Below are positions 6,487 through 14,850 of a stretch of DNA of 64,000 nucleotides, piece by piece. The stretch spans positions 1 to 64,000 of the forward strand of contig NZ_WWGH01000001.1 of assembly GCF_009865135.1 (NCBI RefSeq), read 5' to 3'. The notes beneath the pieces are model-generated. The model ran no database searches. It worked only from the letters and a program-made list of their open reading frames with translations, and was not told the origin of the DNA. This DNA comes from Streptomyces sp. SID8374. Lineage in GTDB: Bacteria; Actinomycetota; Actinomycetes; Streptomycetales; Streptomycetaceae. Positions within the stretch are counted from its first letter, which is position 1, and every line of letters starts with the position of its first letter. A program made the translations under genes and the position numbers.

Positions 6487-9320
6487 GACAGGGTCCACTT
6501 CTGGTTGGCGCCGGTGTGGCAGGTCCACAGGTGGAGCTTGGTGCCGTCCGCCGAGGAGACACCGGATGCGTCCAGGCACTTGCCCGAGGACGGGTTCTTC
6601 AACGTTCCGTCGGCTTGTGCCACCCATTTCTGGGCGCCTGTGCCGTTGCATCCGTACAGCTGGATCTTGGTGCCGTCGGCCGTACCGGCTCCGCTGACGT
6701 CCAGGCACTTGCCCAGCGCCCGCAGTGTGTCGTCCGTGCCGGGCGTCCACTTCTGGGCTGCCGTCTGGTTGCACGTCCACAGCTGGATCTGGGTGCCGTC
6801 CGCGCTCGCTCCGCCTGCGGCTTCCGCGCACTTGCCGCCGATTCCCTTCAGGTCGCGGCCGGGCGCGGTGGCTCCGGTGGTGGTGAAGGTGAAGTCGTCC
6901 AGGTCGAAGAGGGAGCCGCTGCCGCCCTTGAAGACGAGGTAGAGCGTGGTGGTGGACGCCGGGCGGTTGGTCAGGTCCGCGCTCACGTCCCGGAACGTGT
7001 CCCAGCTGCCGGTGACGGGGACCGCCGCCGAGCCGAGCAGGGTGCCGGTGGGTGAGCCTGCCCGTACTTCGAGCGTGCCGCCCGAGCCGCCGGAGGAGAC
7101 CCGGGCGGTCAGCCTGGTGGCGTTGGCGAGGAGGTACGGGGTGAAGGAGATCCAGTCGTTGTTGTCGATGTAGCCGACGGTCCTCCCGCCGTTCGCCGTG
7201 GCCTTGTCGACGATCTGGATGCCGGCGGAGGCACTGAAATGCTCGGCCTGGCGCTTGCTGCCCTGGCTGATGTTCTGGTCGTGCGTGGTCAGGGCGGGCT
7301 GCCCGTTCGCCCCCTTGTCGGTGTACTCGGCGTCCCAGACACCGAAGATGTTGGCGTTGGGGTCGTGCTCACCGTCGGCGATGGTCTGTACGGTGCCGGA
7401 GCAGCCGGTGGCGGAGGTCTGCGGGTGACCGTGGCTGTCGTGGCCGATGATGAAGGTGACCTTCACCCTGGAGCAGTCGATCGTGCCGTCCTCGGGGTCG
7501 GTGACGGTGACCGTGAAGGGGACGGCGGCGCCCGGGTCGATGATGGAGCCGTCGGCGGGCAGGTTGAGGGTGACGGCGGGCGCGGTGTTGCCGACGGTGA
7601 TGGTCACGGAGGCGGTGGCGGTGTTGCCGGTGCCGTCGGAGACGGTCAGTTCGGCGGTGTAGCGGCCGTTGGCGGTGTAGGTGTGCGAGGGGTTCGCGGC
7701 CGTGGAGGTACCCCCGTCACCGAACTTCCAGGCGTACGTGAGCGGGTCGCCGTCGGGGTCGGAGGTCCCTGCGGAGGAGAACGCCACCGCGAGCGGCGCC
7801 TGGCCCGAGGTTCGGTTCGCGGAGGCCTTGGCGAGCGGGGCGCGCCCGCCGGTGACGTACTCGATGCGGTAGACCGCGCTGTTGGCGTCGCCGTTGAAGT
7901 ACCCGGTGCCGTAGTCCAGGACGTACAGCGCGCCGTCCGGGCCGAAGGCCATGTCCATGACCTGGGTGCCCTGCCAGGGGAACGCGTTGATCGACTGTAC
8001 GGTGCCGTCCGCGCCCTGCTCGATACGCTTGATCCACTTGCGGCCGAACTCGCCCGCGAAGTAGTCGCCGTCGAAGCTCTGCGGGAACTTGACCGTGGAC
8101 GTCGAGGCCGCGTCGTAACGGTAGACGGGTCCGCCCATGGGTGACTCCGAGCCGTTGCCGAACTCGGGGACGGAGCCGCCGTCGTACGGTATCCAGGCGG
8201 GCTGGGCCGGGGGCAGGTCGGTCAGGCCGGTGTTGTTCGGCGAGGTGTTCTTCGGGGCGGCGCAGGAGAACGTGGCGCCCGAGGTCGACGTGGCGAAGTC
8301 GTAGTCCACGTAAGGGCTGTTGTTGCCGACGCAGTAGGGCCAGCCGTAGTTTCCGGCCTTGGTGATCCGGTTGAACTCGACCTGTCCGGCCGGTCCGCGT
8401 CCCGCGTTCGCCGTGCCCGCGTCGGGGCCGTAGTCGCCGAGGTAGACGATGCCGGTGGGCTTGTCGACGCTCATCCGGAAGGGGTTGCGGAAGCCCATGG
8501 CGTAGATCTCCGGCCTGGTCCTCGCGGTTCCGGGCGCGAAGAGGTTGCCGGACGGGATGGTGTAGCTCCCGTCGGCCGCGACCTTGATCCGCAGCACCTT
8601 GCCGCGCAGGTCGTTGGTGTTGCCGGAGGAGCGCTGCGCGTCGTACGCGGGGTTGCGGTTGGCCCGCTCGTCGATGGGGGTGTAGCCGTCGGACGCGAAC
8701 GGGTTGCTGTCGTCCCCGGTGGAGAGGTACAGGTTGCCCTGGGCGTCGAAGTCGATGTCACCACCGACGTGGCAGCACAGACCCCGGCTCGCCGGGACAT
8801 CGAGGACCTTCTTCTCGCTGGCGGTGTCGAGGGTGCCGTCCGTCCTGAGGACGAACCGGGAGAGCCGGTTGACACCGTCGAACGGGGCGAAGTCCGCCGC
8901 CGACCCGGTCGCGGGCGCGTCGCCGGAGGGGGTGTTCAGCTTCGGGGCGTAGTAGAGGTAGACGAAGCGGTTGGTGGTGAACCCGGGGTCCACGCCCACG
9001 CCTTGGAGGCCCTCCTCGTCGTGCGAGTAGACGTCCAGCTTCCCGGCGACCTTTGTGGTGCCCGCGGCGTCGGTGAGGCGGAGGGTGCCGTCCCGCGAGG
9101 TGTGCAGGACGGATCGGTCGGGCAGCACGGCGAGTGTCATGGGCTCGCCGGTCTCGGCCACCCCCTTGGCGAGGGTGACCTGCTGGAATTCGTCGGCCGC
9201 GACGCTTGCCACGGGTTCGGGAGCCGCTGCCGCGGGTCCCTGCTGGACGGTGAGGGCGCCCGCGGCGGCGAGCAAGGTGCAGGCCAGCGCCGCGAGAGGC
9301 CGGGTGAGTCTCCTGTGCAC
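6483..9320 (-). CDS. Secreted PQQ-type glucose/sorbosone dehydrogenase with PKD, CBM6-like and CBM13 domains
   Basis: About 945 aa. A signal peptide (1-36) precedes a GSDH-type six-bladed propeller (about 45-440, with HVGGDIDFDAQGNLYLSTGD and NYGWPYC), a PKD domain (about 450-540, PDGDPLTYAWKFGDG), a CBM6-like module (about 690-790, ending NDWISF) and a ricin-B/CBM13 tail. Such proteins oxidise sugars outside the cell with PQQ. I place the start at GTG 9320, 6 bases after CGGAGG; an ATG two codons earlier touches the ribosome site. The ThuA gene follows with a 4-bp overlap, so the two form one translational unit acting on a shared substrate. Confidence 0.85.
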   Translation of the reverse strand: MHRRLTRPLAALACTLLAAAGALTVQQGPAAAAPEPVASVAADEFQQVTLAKGVAETGEPMTLAVLPDRSVLHTSRDGTLRLTDAAGTTKVAGKLDVYSHDEEGLQGVGVDPGFTTNRFVYLYYAPKLNTPSGDAPATGSAADFAPFDGVNRLSRFVLRTDGTLDTASEKKVLDVPASRGLCCHVGGDIDFDAQGNLYLSTGDDSNPFASDGYTPIDERANRNPAYDAQRSSGNTNDLRGKVLRIKVAADGSYTIPSGNLFAPGTARTRPEIYAMGFRNPFRMSVDKPTGIVYLGDYGPDAGTANAGRGPAGQVEFNRITKAGNYGWPYCVGNNSPYVDYDFATSTSGATFSCAAPKNTSPNNTGLTDLPPAQPAWIPYDGGSVPEFGNGSESPMGGPVYRYDAASTSTVKFPQSFDGDYFAGEFGRKWIKRIEQGADGTVQSINAFPWQGTQVMDMAFGPDGALYVLDYGTGYFNGDANSAVYRIEYVTGGRAPLAKASANRTSGQAPLAVAFSSAGTSDPDGDPLTYAWKFGDGGTSTAANPSHTYTANGRYTAELTVSDGTGNTATASVTITVGNTAPAVTLNLPADGSIIDPGAAVPFTVTVTDPEDGTIDCSRVKVTFIIGHDSHGHPQTSATGCSGTVQTIADGEHDPNANIFGVWDAEYTDKGANGQPALTTHDQNISQGSKRQAEHFSASAGIQIVDKATANGGRTVGYIDNNDWISFTPYLLANATRLTARVSSGGSGGTLEVRAGSPTGTLLGSAAVPVTGSWDTFRDVSADLTNRPASTTTLYLVFKGGSGSLFDLDDFTFTTTGATAPGRDLKGIGGKCAEAAGGASADGTQIQLWTCNQTAAQKWTPGTDDTLRALGKCLDVSGAGTADGTKIQLYGCNGTGAQKWVAQADGTLKNPSSGKCLDASGVSSADGTKLHLWTCHTGANQKWTLS

Positions 9321-9382
9321 GCGCATCCTCCGTGTGGTGACGGGGTGAGGTCTGGAGCACAGGCGCGCGCCGTCGCGCCGGG

Positions 9383-9424
9383 AGACCTGGGTGCCCCCAG
9401 GGGGAGGGAGGGGCACCCAGGTCT
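9383..9424. terminator. 15-bp perfect hairpin in the sugar-dehydrogenase leader
   Basis: Arms AGACCTGGGTGCCCC (9383-9397) and its exact complement (9410-9424) flank a 12-base purine loop, 60 bp upstream of the dehydrogenase start on its transcribed strand. There is no T-run on the minus strand, so it may be an attenuator, an mRNA stabiliser or a factor-assisted terminator. Confidence 0.5.
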
Positions 9425-9865
9425 TGTCGTTCGGTACAGAGCAGGAAGGTAATGGCTTTTCCGTGGACCAGAAAGCCCTTTGACGTACCTGGCCTCAACT
9501 TTCTCTACTGGCGAGACAAAGCGACTCGCCGGGCTCCTCGGCCGCGGGCCGGGCCGGTCGCCGGGGCAGGGAGCGGCGGGGGCCTTCCGGAGCAGCGGCG
9601 GCCGCTCTCGCGCCGACCGGTGAAACGGCAAGTCGGCCTGCGGTGAAGGGATTTGGTCCAGACGAATGTCTTGACGGGTCTGCGGCGCGCTCCTTAAATC
9701 ATTATCGCCAACTGTTGAACGCTGCTGTCCCGGCGATCCCCGGATCACTTCACTTCGTGTCCATTGCACGGCCGTCAGCGCGTCCGACGTTCTGTCATGC
9801 ACACGTCGCAGTGACCCGTTCTCCCACCGCCCCCTCACACCCCCACGAAAGCGATGTGATGCCCC
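9425..9865. promoter_or_regulatory. Divergent promoter region between sugar dehydrogenase and GH16 genes
   Basis: This intergenic stretch holds a DasR-like site (TGGTCCAGACGA, 9654-9665; 10 of 12 bases of the dre core TGGTCTAGACCA) immediately before a good sigma-70 type promoter for GH16: TTGACG (9671-9676), 17-bp spacer, TTAAAT (9694-9699). That leaves a leader of about 160 bases. A second inverted repeat, GGCTTT/AAAGCC near 9456-9479, lies on the dehydrogenase side. Confidence 0.5.
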
Positions 9866-11128
9866 GTGCGTACGCCTTGGCGCCACAGATCCCTCACCTG
9901 GCTGGCCGCGGCCGCCTGTCTCACTCTCGCCGCCCTCTCCCCCACCGCCGTGCAGGCCGCCCCGGCCCCGGACTCCGGTACGGTCGCGCCCGCCGCGGTG
10001 ACCTTCGACGAGAACTTCGACGGCCCGGCCGGTTCGGGTGTCAACACCTCCAGGTGGCAGCTGGAGACCGGCGACAACGTCAACAACCACGAGCGGCAGT
10101 TCTACACCTCGGGCACGAACAACGCCGCCCTCGACGGCCAGGGCAACCTCGTCATCACGGCGAAGAGGGAGAACCCGGCCAACTACAACTGTTGGTACGG
10201 GCGGTGCGAGTACACCTCGGCACGCCTCAACACGGCCGGGAAGTTCACCGCCCAGTACGGGCGCGTCGAAGCCCGCATGAAGCTCCCGCGCGGCCAGGGC
10301 ATCTGGCCCGCCTTCTGGATGCTCGGCAACGACTTCGGCAACGTCGGCTGGCCCCCATCGGGTGAGATCGACATCATGGAGAACGTCGGCTTCGAGCCGG
10401 GCACCGTACACGGCACGCTGCACGGACCGGGCTACTCCGGCTCCGGCGGCATCGGCGCCGGCTACACCCTGCCCGGCGGCGCGGCCTTCGCGGACGCCTT
10501 CCACACCTTCGCCATCGACTGGAGCCCCAACTCCATCAGGTGGTCCGTGGACGGGAACGTCTACCAGACCCGCACCCCCGCCGACCTCGGCGGCCGGCAG
10601 TGGGTCTTCAACAAGCCCTTCTTCATCATCCTGAACCTCGCGGTCGGCGGCTACTGGCCCGGTGACCCCGACAGTTCGACCCGCTTCCCGCAGCAGCTCG
10701 TGGTGGACTACGTACGCGTGAACACCGACACCACGCCGCCGCCGACCGGCGCCAAGACCATCCGGGGCATCGGCGGGAAGTGTCTCGATGTGGCGGGCGC
10801 CTCCTCGGCCAACGGCACCGCCGTCCAGCTCTACGACTGCAACGGTACGAACGCCCAGCAGTGGGACGTACGCTCCGACGGCACCGTCCGGGCGCTCGGC
10901 AAGTGCCTCGACGCCAAGGACGGGGCCACCGCCAACGGCACCCTCGTCCAGCTGTGGGACTGCAACGGGACGGGCGCCCAACGGTGGGGCATCTCCGCCG
11001 CCCGCGACATCGTCTCCGTCCCCGCCGACAAGTGCCTCGACGCCATCGGCAACTCCTCTGCCAACGGCACCCGCACCCAGCTGTGGACCTGCACCGGCGC
11101 CGCCAACCAGAAGTGGACCGTGGCGTGA
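9866..11128 (+). CDS. Secreted GH16 beta-glucanase with CBM13
   Basis: Endo-acting beta-glucanase, probably beta-1,3. The protein is 420 aa with a signal peptide (1-32), a GH16 jelly-roll (about 45-290) and a three-repeat ricin-B/CBM13 lectin (about 300-420, GKCLD...QQW repeats). The GH16 signature GEIDIMEN gives nucleophile Glu167, Asp169 and acid/base Glu172. The GTG start has only a weak ribosome site; a nearby ATG is out of frame. It is followed by a strong hairpin terminator. With GH64 and GH30 it forms a beta-glucan-degrading group. Confidence 0.9.
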   Translation: MRTPWRHRSLTWLAAAACLTLAALSPTAVQAAPAPDSGTVAPAAVTFDENFDGPAGSGVNTSRWQLETGDNVNNHERQFYTSGTNNAALDGQGNLVITAKRENPANYNCWYGRCEYTSARLNTAGKFTAQYGRVEARMKLPRGQGIWPAFWMLGNDFGNVGWPPSGEIDIMENVGFEPGTVHGTLHGPGYSGSGGIGAGYTLPGGAAFADAFHTFAIDWSPNSIRWSVDGNVYQTRTPADLGGRQWVFNKPFFIILNLAVGGYWPGDPDSSTRFPQQLVVDYVRVNTDTTPPPTGAKTIRGIGGKCLDVAGASSANGTAVQLYDCNGTNAQQWDVRSDGTVRALGKCLDAKDGATANGTLVQLWDCNGTGAQRWGISAARDIVSVPADKCLDAIGNSSANGTRTQLWTCTGAANQKWTVA

Positions 11129-11180
11129 GCGACGGCCCCGCCCGGGCCGGCTCCCGGAGCGCACGCACCGCGCGCTGACC

Positions 11181-11225
11181 CCGCACCTGCCCGGACGGCG
11201 GAACTCCGTCGCCGGGCAGGTGCGG
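11181..11225. terminator. Bidirectional terminator hairpin
   Basis: Perfect 14-bp arms CCGCACCTGCCCGG (11181-11194) and complement (11212-11225) sit exactly between the convergent GH16 and ABC permease genes; the right arm ends at the base before the permease stop codon. Confidence 0.75.
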
Positions 11226-12026
11226 TCATCCCGCGTCGCGGTCGAACTTCGCTGCCGACCAGAAGTAGCCGAGCACGGCGAGCCCGAGGCACCATGCGAC
11301 GGCGAGCCATCCGTCGGCACCGATCTCGCTGCCGAGCAGCAGGCCGCGCAGGGTCTCGATGGCCGGGGTGAACGGCTGGTACTCGGCGACCGGCCGGAAC
11401 CAGCCGGGCATGGAGCCGACCGGCGTGAAGGCGCTGGAGAGGAGCGGCAGCAGGATCAGCGGCATCGCGTTGTTGCTGGCGGCCTCGGCGTTCGGACTGA
11501 CCAGGCCCATGCCGACCGCGATCCAGGTGAGCGCCGTGGCAAAGAGGACGAGCAGCCCGAACGCCGCCAGCCACTCCAAGGCGGTCGCGTCCACGGAGCG
11601 GAAGCCGATGGCCACGGCGACGACGCCCACGAGGATCACGCTCATGACCGATTGCAGCACGCTGCCGAGGACATGGCCGATGAGGACCGACGGGCGGTGG
11701 ATCGCCATCGTACGGAAGCGGGCGATGATGCCCTCGGTCATGTCGTTGGACACGGACACCGCGGTGCCGACCACGGTGCTGCCGATCGTCATCAGCAGCA
11801 GGCCCGGGACGACGTACGCGATGTACGCGGAACGGTCCGGGCCCTCGCTGCCGCCGATGACCGAGCTCATCGCGTCGCCGAAGATGTAGACGAAGAGCAA
11901 CAGCAGCACGATCGGCGTGAGCAGCAGGTTCAGGGTGAGGGACGGATAGCGCCGCGCGTGCAGGAGGTTGCGGCGCAGCATCGTGGACGAGTCGCGTACG
12001 GCGAGGGAGAGGGAGCTGGAGCTCAT
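11226..12026 (-). CDS. ABC-2 type exporter permease (DrrB-like)
   Basis: Membrane half of a two-gene ABC exporter of the daunorubicin-resistance type. The 266 aa contain about six transmembrane segments, starting with LLLTPIVLLLLFVYIFGDAM and including the ABC-2 core motifs NDMTEGIIARFRTM and FTPVGSMPGWFRPV. The ATG overlaps the stop of the ATPase gene by 4 bp (ATGA), so the two are coupled. The substrate cannot be read from sequence; drug or lipid export is usual. No biosynthetic cluster is adjacent. Confidence 0.88.
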   Translation of the reverse strand: MSSSSLSLAVRDSSTMLRRNLLHARRYPSLTLNLLLTPIVLLLLFVYIFGDAMSSVIGGSEGPDRSAYIAYVVPGLLLMTIGSTVVGTAVSVSNDMTEGIIARFRTMAIHRPSVLIGHVLGSVLQSVMSVILVGVVAVAIGFRSVDATALEWLAAFGLLVLFATALTWIAVGMGLVSPNAEAASNNAMPLILLPLLSSAFTPVGSMPGWFRPVAEYQPFTPAIETLRGLLLGSEIGADGWLAVAWCLGLAVLGYFWSAAKFDRDAG

Positions 12027-13093
12027 CGGGCGGCCTCCTCGGACTGGTGGGACTCGTTGGACTGGTGGGGCTGACCGGACTGGCCGAGCTGGTCGGACCG
12101 GTCGGGACGGTCGGGAATGTCGGGGACCGTGGAGCCGGTCAGGGCGAAGAACACGTCGTCGAGGTCGGGTGTGTGCACGGTCAGTTCGTCCGCCTCGATG
12201 CCGGCCGCGGCCAGCCGGCCGAGGACGGCGTGCAGCTCGCGCTGGCTGCCGTCGCTGGGGATCCGCAGCGTGAGCGCCTCCTCGTCCTGGACGGTGCCGC
12301 CGAGCGCGGCGGCGGCGCTCCGGTACGCGGCCGGGCCGAGGAAGCGCAGCCGTACGTGCCCGCCGGGGATGAGCCGCTTCAGCTCGTCCGCGGTGCCTTC
12401 GGCGGCGATCCTCCCGTCGTCGAGCACCGCGATACGGTCGGCGAGCTGGTCGGCCTCCTCCAGGTACTGGGTGGTGAGGAAGACGGTGGTGCCCGACGCG
12501 ACGAGCTCCCGGATGATCTGCCACAGGGTGTGCCGGGAGCGCGGGTCCAGGCCGGTGGTCGGCTCGTCGAGGAAGATGATCCTCGGTGCGCCGACGAGGG
12601 TCATGGCGATGTCGAGGCGGCGCTTCATGCCGCCGGAGTAGCTCTGCGCGGGCTTCCGCGCGGCGTCGGTGAGGCCGAATCGCTCCAGCAGTTCCGCCGC
12701 GATCCGGCGCCCCTCGCGTCCCGGCAGGTGGTGCAGGTCCGCCATGAGGAGCATGTTCTCCTCGCCGGTGATCAGCCCGTCCACGGCGGAGAACTGGCCG
12801 GTGACGCCGATCGCGGCCCGTACCCCGTCAGGGGAGGCGGTGATGTCGTGGCCCGCGACCTGGGCCTGTCCCCCGTCGGCGGTGACGAGCGTGGAGAGGA
12901 TCTTGACGAGGGTGGTCTTGCCTGCGCCGTTCGGCCCGAGCAGTGCGAACACCGATCCGGCCGGGATGTGCAGATCGACGCCGTCGAGGACGGTGTGGTC
13001 GCCGTACGCCTTGCGCAGACCGACGGCGGAGACCGCGGGCGGTTGCGGGTGAACACCGCCCCTGCTGGGCGTGGGCATGACAGATACAGGCAT
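12023..13093 (-). CDS. ABC exporter ATP-binding protein (DrrA-like)
   Basis: Energises the permease encoded just downstream. Walker A (GPNGAGKTT, about 53-61), signature (YSGGMKRRLD), Walker B (RIIFLDEPTTGLDP) and the DrrA-type C-terminal domain with DDVFFALTG are all present. The 356-aa frame starts at ATG 13093 behind GGGGAGA. The final ~35 residues are a low-complexity Asp/Ser/Gln tail (starting PDIPDRPDRSDQLGQ) encoded by degenerate GGACTGG/GGACCGG repeats at 12042-12115; this tail is unlike the rest and is probably dispensable. Confidence 0.9.
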   Translation of the reverse strand: MPVSVMPTPSRGGVHPQPPAVSAVGLRKAYGDHTVLDGVDLHIPAGSVFALLGPNGAGKTTLVKILSTLVTADGGQAQVAGHDITASPDGVRAAIGVTGQFSAVDGLITGEENMLLMADLHHLPGREGRRIAAELLERFGLTDAARKPAQSYSGGMKRRLDIAMTLVGAPRIIFLDEPTTGLDPRSRHTLWQIIRELVASGTTVFLTTQYLEEADQLADRIAVLDDGRIAAEGTADELKRLIPGGHVRLRFLGPAAYRSAAAALGGTVQDEEALTLRIPSDGSQRELHAVLGRLAAAGIEADELTVHTPDLDDVFFALTGSTVPDIPDRPDRSDQLGQSGQPHQSNESHQSEEAAR

Positions 13094-13182
13094 GGGCTTC
13101 TCCCCTTGGTATGCGGATGCCGCGAGAGTTCATATGCGGATGACGTGTGAGCCGGCGAGCCGTTCGAGCGGGCCCTTGCCGG

Positions 13183-14025
13183 TCAGGGCTTGGCGCGGCG
13201 GACGTCGATGTTGCCGAAGCGGGTGCGGGCGCGGATCCTGACGGTGTTTTCGCTCTCCTCCGGGGCCTTCGACGCGGTGAGCGAGTTGCGCACCTGGCCG
13301 GAGCCCGAGCTGACGTCCAGCCAGGCGGCGGTGCCCTCGCGGACGCCGACCTCGATGGCACCGTAAGAGGTCTCCAACTGGACTGTTCCGCAGGACACTT
13401 CCGCGACGCGCAGGGTGCCGTTGGCGGCGGTGGCGGTGACCGAGCCCTCGGCGCGTGCGATGAGGATGTCGCCGTTGGCGCCGCTCACCCGCAGGTCGCC
13501 CCTGGCCTCCTCGACGCTTGTGGTGCCGTGCGAGTTCTTCAGGACGGCGGGGCCGTCCACGAGGCCGACGCGCAGGCTTCCGGAACTGGTGGTGATCTCG
13601 GCCGCGCCCTCGACCCGGTCCACGGTGATGGAGCCGTGTGACGCGGTCAGCTTCAGCGGGCCGGTCGTGTCGAGGCGGACATCGCCTGCCGAGGTCTTCA
13701 CGCGGACCTCGCCGAGCCGGCCCTCACCGAGCACCTGTACCCAGGCGCCGGTCGCCTCGACGTGCGAGTCCGCGGGTAGTTCGACCGTCACATCGACGGT
13801 GCCGATACGGCCGAGCAGTCCGGGCTTGGGCGTCCTCACCGTGAGCGCGCCTCCCGCGTACGTGACCCCGGTCTGGCCCGCCGTCCGCACGTCCTGGTCC
13901 CGTTTCGGGTCGCGGGGGCGCACGTCGACGACGGTGGTGGGGCCTTCGCCCGCGGTGAACCGGATGGAGCCGGCCTCCACATGCGCGGCGACGGAGATCG
14001 GTTCGGGGGTGTCGAAAGAAGGCAT
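13183..14025 (-). CDS. DUF4097-family beta-helix protein
   Basis: 280 aa of repeated short beta strands (patterns such as VRVKTSAGDVRLDTTGPL, then ASHGSITVDRVEG and SGSLRVGLVDG), the DUF4097/adhesin-like right-handed beta-helix fold. It has no signal peptide or membrane segment, so it is probably cytoplasmic or a scaffold; function unknown. ATG 14025 follows GAGGACGGGACAG. It lies 82 bp downstream of the ribbon-helix-helix gene in the same direction, a pairing common in Streptomyces, and upstream of the DrrAB-like exporter genes. Confidence 0.8.
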   Translation of the reverse strand: MPSFDTPEPISVAAHVEAGSIRFTAGEGPTTVVDVRPRDPKRDQDVRTAGQTGVTYAGGALTVRTPKPGLLGRIGTVDVTVELPADSHVEATGAWVQVLGEGRLGEVRVKTSAGDVRLDTTGPLKLTASHGSITVDRVEGAAEITTSSGSLRVGLVDGPAVLKNSHGTTSVEEARGDLRVSGANGDILIARAEGSVTATAANGTLRVAEVSCGTVQLETSYGAIEVGVREGTAAWLDVSSGSGQVRNSLTASKAPEESENTVRIRARTRFGNIDVRRAKP

Positions 14026-14107
14026 GACTGTCCCGTCCTCGTGGGTCTTGGAGACGTCCCTGCTGGTGGGACGTGGTGTTGGGTGAAGTGGTACGGAGCC
14101 GGGGCGG

Positions 14108-14611
14108 CTAGCGCACCCAGCCCGTGAAGCTCTGCCCCACGGTCCGGGCCTTCTCCGTCGTACGCGGCCGGGCGCCGCCGTCGACCGCGGCCGACACCGC
14201 CCGTACCAGCCACGCGTTGACCGACAAGCCCTCACCGGCCGCGGCCTCCTCGGCGCGGGCCTTGAGGTGGGCCGGCAGGCGCAGATTGACCCGGGCTGTA
14301 CCGCCCTCGTCGCTCTCGGCCTGGGCCTTGAACGGCTCGGCGGGTTCGGCGGGCGCGCCCTCCCCGGGCTGGGGCAGGTTCACCACGAAGTCGGGGTCCA
14401 GGCCGCGCAGCCGTACATCCACCGAACCGGGGGCGAGTTCGCGCGTGACCTCGTCCATCGCGGCGGAGAGCACATGAAGCATGGCCAGCCTGGTCGCCGA
14501 CTCCAGAGGGGCGGTGAGCCTCTCCGCCAGCGCACGGGCCTCTTCGCCGCCGGCTTCGGCGGCCACCGCGAGTTCACGGCGGAGGGAGTCGACATACGGG
14601 GTGAGATCCAT
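14108..14611 (-). CDS. HicB/Arc-type ribbon-helix-helix regulator
   Basis: The 167-aa protein has a HicB-like N-terminal half and a C-terminal ribbon-helix-helix DNA-binding segment (about 110-148, ARVNLRLPAHLKARAEEAA then GLSVNAWLVRAV). No HicA-like toxin gene is adjacent; the partner downstream is the DUF4097 gene. Its start codon sits inside the first of a series of TGGCGCCA palindromes, so it very probably represses itself and the divergent DoxX-like gene. The start was chosen as the first ATG after the operator array. Confidence 0.8.
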   Translation of the reverse strand: MDLTPYVDSLRRELAVAAEAGGEEARALAERLTAPLESATRLAMLHVLSAAMDEVTRELAPGSVDVRLRGLDPDFVVNLPQPGEGAPAEPAEPFKAQAESDEGGTARVNLRLPAHLKARAEEAAAGEGLSVNAWLVRAVSAAVDGGARPRTTEKARTVGQSFTGWVR

Positions 14612-14748
14612 GGCGCCATAGTGGCACTATCGTGGCGCCACCCGCAAGCCCTTATGGCGCAAGCCCTATCGGGGTGCCGGACGGTGCGTACGACAGAATG
14701 TGGCGCCACATGGCACCACGGTACGTCCCTTGGCGCCATGTGGCGCCA
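14611..14748. promoter_or_regulatory. Operator array of TGGCGCCA palindromes
   Basis: Five perfect TGGCGCCA copies (starting at 14611, 14633, 14701, 14731, 14741) and three near copies (14622, 14655, 14711) fall in two clusters. Starts in the left cluster are spaced by 11 or 22 bp and in the right cluster by 10 or 20 bp, so all copies in a cluster face the same side of the helix. The left cluster covers the start of the ribbon-helix-helix gene; the right one lies before the DoxX-like gene. Confidence 0.85.
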
Positions 14749-14850
14749 AGGGGCGTCGTGACAGAGACAAGCGCCTCCGAACTGCCGCCGAACGACGGAC
14801 GGCAGCCGTGGACGCGTGTGCTTCTCCTCGTGGCGGGGCAGCCGACCGTC

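Noticed and set aside
12042..12115. Short degenerate GGACTGG repeats as a regulatory repeat
   Set aside because: They are in frame within the DrrA-like gene and encode its low-complexity tail; treated as part of that gene.
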